Part shown: one piece after another, positions 6,010-7,886 of the stretch
Layout of the letters: the number at the start of each line of letters is the position of its first letter
How positions within the stretch are numbered: the first letter of the stretch is position 1
Assembly: GCA_013696235.1 (NCBI GenBank)
Contig: JACCYY010000172.1
Coordinates: 1 to 7,886, forward strand
Reading direction: 5' to 3'
Source: Sporichthyaceae bacterium
GTDB taxonomy: Bacteria > Actinomycetota > Actinomycetes > JACCYY01
Length of the DNA stretch: 7,886 nt
Notes under the pieces: generated by a model
Told to the model about the DNA's origin: nothing
Seen by the model: only the letters and a program-made list of their open reading frames with translations
Databases searched by the model: none
Position numbers and translations under genes: made by a program

Positions 6010-6906
6010 CTAGAGCCTCTCCGATCGGTCCAGGAACGCAGCCGCCGCGGCGTTCGCGGCCCCGACCGCCGCGGCCCACGAGCCTCCGCCGGCGCGGGCG
6101 GCGACGAGCGCGCCGGTGTGGGTGTCACCGGCTCCGGTCGAGTCGCGGGCCGGCACCGGGACGACGGGGACGGTGATCGGCTCCGCGCCGGTCGGGACCA
6201 CGGTGGCCCCGTGGACACCGGCGCGCAGGACGATCAGTCCGTCCGGGGCGAGCCGCGGCAGCAGGGCTCGGCCGACGACGGCTGGTTCGGCGCTGCCGGT
6301 GAGGAGTACGGCCTCCCGGGTGTTCAGCGAGAGCACGTCCGTGCGGGCCAGCACTGGCTCGAGCACATGGTCCGGCAGGTCGGCGACGAGCGGCCCGGGG
6401 TCGCACACGAGCATGGTCGTGGTCGGCAGGTCCGGCGCCCACGCCGCGATGGCCGGCCCGCTCACTGCGTAGGCGAGGTCGTAGCCGCTCACGTACACCG
6501 CGTCGTCCGAACGGATATCGACCTGGCTGAGCCGCGGCGGGTCGAGCTCGGCCTCGACGCCGTTCGCCGTGACCATGGTGCGCTCGCCGTCGGGCTCCAC
6601 CAGCACCACGCACGGCCCTGTGTCACCGGCTCGGTCCGGGGCGTACGCCGCTTCGACGCCGGCCGCGCGGAGCGCCGCGCGGACCACGGCACCGAACGCA
6701 CCGGCACCGTGGCGACCTGCGTACATCGTGGGCAAGCCACCTCGGGCCGCTGCCGCCAGGACGAACATCCCGCCGCCCGCGCTGATCGACAGCGAGCTGG
6801 CGAGCAGATCGCCGCCTCGTTCTGGCAGCCGCGGCACGCGGAGGCGAACGTCCACCACGACCGACCCCACCAGCACGAGTCGCCGCGGCACCGTCGCGGC
6901 GCTCAT
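6010..6906 (-). CDS. PfkB-family carbohydrate/nucleoside kinase
   Basis: This 298-residue ribokinase-superfamily kinase would phosphorylate a sugar or nucleoside with ATP. Seen in the sequence: an N-terminal strand LVLVGSVVVDV (10-20), a substrate-lid region PERGGDLLA (28-36), the glycine motif AGGGMFVLAAAA (43-54), SLNTREA (193-199) for Mg/phosphate contacts, and the PfkB signature DSTGAGDTHTG (255-265) with D261 as the expected catalytic base. The glycine motif is unusual: family members have Asn where this protein has F48. The start ATG at 6904-6906 lies just before the first strand. It has no clear Shine-Dalgarno sequence. A longer reading frame upstream runs antisense to the CBS gene and is rejected. 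The gene lies 9 bases upstream of the DUF885 gene. The substrate cannot be told from the sequence. The C-terminal ADP-ribosylglycohydrolase nearby hints at a ribose or nucleoside derivative. Confidence 0.9.
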   Translation of the reverse strand: MSAATVPRRLVLVGSVVVDVRLRVPRLPERGGDLLASSLSISAGGGMFVLAAAARGGLPTMYAGRHGAGAFGAVVRAALRAAGVEAAYAPDRAGDTGPCVVLVEPDGERTMVTANGVEAELDPPRLSQVDIRSDDAVYVSGYDLAYAVSGPAIAAWAPDLPTTTMLVCDPGPLVADLPDHVLEPVLARTDVLSLNTREAVLLTGSAEPAVVGRALLPRLAPDGLIVLRAGVHGATVVPTGAEPITVPVVPVPARDSTGAGDTHTGALVAARAGGGSWAAAVGAANAAAAAFLDRSERL

Positions 6907-6986
6907 GCCGGGCAGCGCCTGACCCTCTGACCCCCCACCATGCAGGCGATCATTCCGCGTACGGCGCGGGCTCGGCCGGGTCGCCT

Positions 6987-7026
6987 GGGCGGGCACGGGT
7001 ACCGGGCTGTGCAGCGATGTCCGCCC
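6987..7026. repeat. Imperfect inverted repeat upstream of the CBS gene
   Basis: GGGCGGGCA (6987-6995) pairs with TGTCCGCCC (7018-7026): a 9-base arm with one mismatch around a 22-base spacer. The spacer holds the palindrome GGTACC (6998-7003), with CAC/GTG arms outside it. It lies 34 bases before the CBS start, so it could be an operator or a leader hairpin. GC-rich sequence makes chance pairing fairly likely. Confidence 0.4.
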
Positions 7027-7048
7027 GGCTCGGGCTGGACCCCCGATC

Positions 7049-7054
7049 GAGGAG
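7049..7054 (+). promoter_or_regulatory. Ribosome binding site of the CBS gene
   Basis: GAGGAG lies 5 bases before the ATG at 7060. It is the best Shine-Dalgarno match among the plus-strand genes here, and it decides the start against the in-frame ATG at 6940. Confidence 0.85.
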
Positions 7055-7059
7055 ACGAG

Positions 7060-7473
7060 ATGACCAGCGCGCGCGACATCATGACGGCTGGAGTGGAATG
7101 CGTGCAGGAGGGTGAGACGCTCGTCGACGCCGCCCGCAAGATGCGCGACCTGGACGTCGGCGCCCTCCCGATCTGCGGCGCGGACAACCGGCTCAAGGGC
7201 ATGCTCACCGATCGCGACATCGTCGTGAAGTGCCTGGCCGACGGCCGGGACCCCGCGAGCACGACCGCCGGCGAGCTCGGTGGCGACGAGGTCATCACGA
7301 TCGGGGCTGACGACTCGGTCGAGGAGGCGCTGCGGGTCATGAAGGATCACGCGGTGCGTCGCCTTCCCGTCATCGACGGACGCGACCTGGTCGGGGTCAT
7401 CTCGCTGCAGGACATCGCGCGCAACCTGAGCGAGGACAAGCTCGGCGACGTCGTCGACGCGATCACCACCTGA
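7060..7473 (+). CDS. Two-CBS-domain protein resembling hypoxic response protein 1 (HRP1)
   Basis: This 137-residue protein consists of two CBS domains and little else. CBS1 is at about 7-60 (ARDIMTAGVECV, GALPICG, LKGMLTDRDIVVKCLA). CBS2 is at about 72-127 (VITIGADDSVEEALRVMKDH, VRRLPVI, LVGVISLQDIARNL). It matches, segment by segment and from memory, the Mycobacterium tuberculosis DosR-regulon protein Rv2626c (HRP1). The shared features include ARDIM, ALPICG, GMLTDRDIV, TAGEL and VRR-PVI. C14 and C39 fall at the positions of the disulfide-forming cysteines reported for HRP1. CBS pairs usually sense adenine nucleotides, but the ligand and partner here are unknown. The start ATG at 7060 has GAGGAG 5 bases upstream. 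The gene is on its own strand between two minus-strand genes, with a hairpin right after the stop. The CBS assignment is sure; HRP1-type physiology is inference. Confidence 0.92.
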   Translation: MTSARDIMTAGVECVQEGETLVDAARKMRDLDVGALPICGADNRLKGMLTDRDIVVKCLADGRDPASTTAGELGGDEVITIGADDSVEEALRVMKDHAVRRLPVIDGRDLVGVISLQDIARNLSEDKLGDVVDAITT

Positions 7474-7474
7474 T

Positions 7475-7498
7475 CGGCGCCGCGGCTCGCGGTTGCCG
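7475..7498 (+). terminator. Hairpin right after the CBS gene stop
   Basis: Starting one base after the stop, CGGC (7475-7478) pairs with GCCG (7495-7498). Inside this, CCGCG (7480-7484) pairs with CGCGG (7488-7492) around a GCT loop. A bulged G on one side faces TT on the other. There is no strong U run. The position supports a terminator for the monocistronic CBS gene. Confidence 0.5.
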
Positions 7499-7584
7499 AC
7501 AGGCGAAGCGACTGGCCGCAGTCCGCACCCACCGGTCATCCCTGCCGTTCTGAGCCGCTCGCGACCGCGGGAGGCGACCAGTCG

Positions 7585-7606
7585 GCGCGGGATCGGTCAA
7601 CCGCGC
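7585..7606 (-). terminator. Possible hairpin over the stop of the ADP-ribosylglycohydrolase gene
   Basis: GCGCGG (7585-7590) and CCGCGC (7601-7606) form a six-base-pair G-C stem with a 10-base loop that contains the TGA stop of the minus-strand gene. Because it straddles the coding end, it is a weak terminator candidate. It might instead simply reflect high GC. Nothing else is recognised in the rest of the 7499-7596 gap. Confidence 0.3.
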
Positions 7607-7886
7607 AGCGCGAGGAGGTCTGCGGCAAGAGCGGCCAGGCCGAGGTCAGGGTTGACCGCCTCGACCGTCGCGGCCAGCGCCTCCGGAAACGCCGATCCGC
7701 CACAGCAGGCGCCGACAATCGCGCCGGCTATCGCGGCGATCGTGTCCGCGTCGCCGCCGAGGCTGGCGGCGTGGCGGGCTGCCTCCCATGGGTCGGTCGG
7801 GAACAGCGAAGCGATCGCGAACGCGGCCGGCACGGACTCCTGCGTCGCGAGGCTGGTCCCCACCAGCGAGCTGATCCGGGTCAGCG
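7597..7886 (-). CDS. ADP-ribosylglycohydrolase family protein, C-terminal part (partial)
   Basis: The last 95 residues of a larger protein are present; the gene enters from the right edge, so its start lies outside the window. The family removes ADP-ribose from proteins (DraG/ARH type) or acts on related ribosyl compounds. The stretch contains TQESVPAAFAIASLFPTD, then DPWEAARHAASLGGDADT and IAAIAGAIVGA, the usual end of the fold. In GGDADT the two Asp and the Thr match the D-x-D-T that ligates the two Mg2+ ions in this family. It ends VNPDLGLAALAADLLALRG, typical of actinobacterial members. An internal GTG at 7863 is not a real start, since the frame stays open to the window end and the family sequence continues through it. 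CCGG follows the GAIVGA helix and is slightly unusual. In some actinobacteria, to my recollection, such genes sit beside PfkB kinases; here the HRP1-like gene separates them. Confidence 0.9.
   Translation of the reverse strand, partial: LTRISSLVGTSLATQESVPAAFAIASLFPTDPWEAARHAASLGGDADTIAAIAGAIVGACCGGSAFPEALAATVEAVNPDLGLAALAADLLALRG

Larger units (their letters stand above)
6907..7059. other. Divergent intergenic region between the kinase and CBS genes
   Basis: This 153-base gap must carry promoters for both flanking genes, unless the kinase is read through from the right. No convincing -10/-35 pair stands out on either strand. An imperfect inverted repeat occupies 6987-7026. No match to the DosR palindrome (GGGAC...GTCCC type) is visible, although the CBS protein resembles a DosR-regulated one. 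An ATG at 6940 in frame with the CBS gene opens an Arg/Gly-rich extension that is not expected to be translated. Confidence 0.5.

Noticed and set aside
5341..6930. A 529-codon plus-strand open frame over the DUF885 and kinase genes
   Set aside because: It is fully antisense to two well-supported genes, has Arg/Gly/His-rich composition without any recognisable domain, and is the usual long shadow frame of high-GC DNA.
6940..7059. Extended N-terminus of the CBS protein from an upstream ATG
   Set aside because: The 40 added residues are Arg/Gly/Pro-rich and do not match the family, and a strong GAGGAG precedes the ATG at 7060.
6907..7539. Upstream extension of the kinase frame, giving a 509-residue protein
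   Set aside because: The added sequence is antisense to the CBS gene and unrelated to the kinase family, and the kinase fold starts just after the ATG at 6906.

Overview
The window is very GC-rich, its genes mix ATG and GTG starts, and its gene order is that of a high-GC Actinomycetota chromosome. The proteins most resemble those of Streptomyces and Mycobacterium relatives. The order within the phylum cannot be resolved from this sequence. There are no tRNA or rRNA genes, CRISPR arrays, insertion sequences or phage genes.

Positions 1-2928 (minus strand) hold the conserved transcription/translation operon rimP-nusA-ylxR-infB. It is read right to left: ribosome maturation factor, then elongation/antitermination factor, then a small RNA-binding protein, then the first 270 codons of initiation factor IF-2, which runs off the left edge. 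rimP and nusA are separated by one base. ylxR follows nusA after 44 bases. A 186-base, structure-rich gap precedes infB.

Positions 3062-4233 (plus strand) hold two divergently transcribed, overlapping genes: an exported ferritin-like lipoprotein and a DUF4439 ferritin-like protein. From memory, the same pair sits beside rimP in mycobacteria (Rv2843/Rv2844). Its function is unknown. A strong hairpin at 4291-4312 lies between this pair and the convergent genes that follow.

Positions 4339-6906 (minus strand) hold a PfkB-family sugar/nucleoside kinase and, nine bases downstream, a DUF885 metallopeptidase-like protein. At 7060-7473 (plus strand) is a two-CBS-domain protein that closely resembles mycobacterial hypoxic response protein 1, including its two cysteines. 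At the right edge (minus strand) is the C-terminal part of an ADP-ribosylglycohydrolase. The hydrolase, kinase and DUF885 genes share one strand, with the CBS gene lying between hydrolase and kinase in the opposite orientation. This suggests, but does not prove, a catabolic group split by the CBS gene.

Most of the window is conserved housekeeping sequence. The parts most worth a second look are the ferritin-like pair with its apparent leaderless start, the leader structures of infB and rimP, the altered substrate motif of the kinase, and the HRP1-like gene and its position. No gene-free stretch exceeds 300 bases. The longest gaps (811-996, 2929-3061, 4234-4338, 6907-7059, 7474-7596) are described in the entries.
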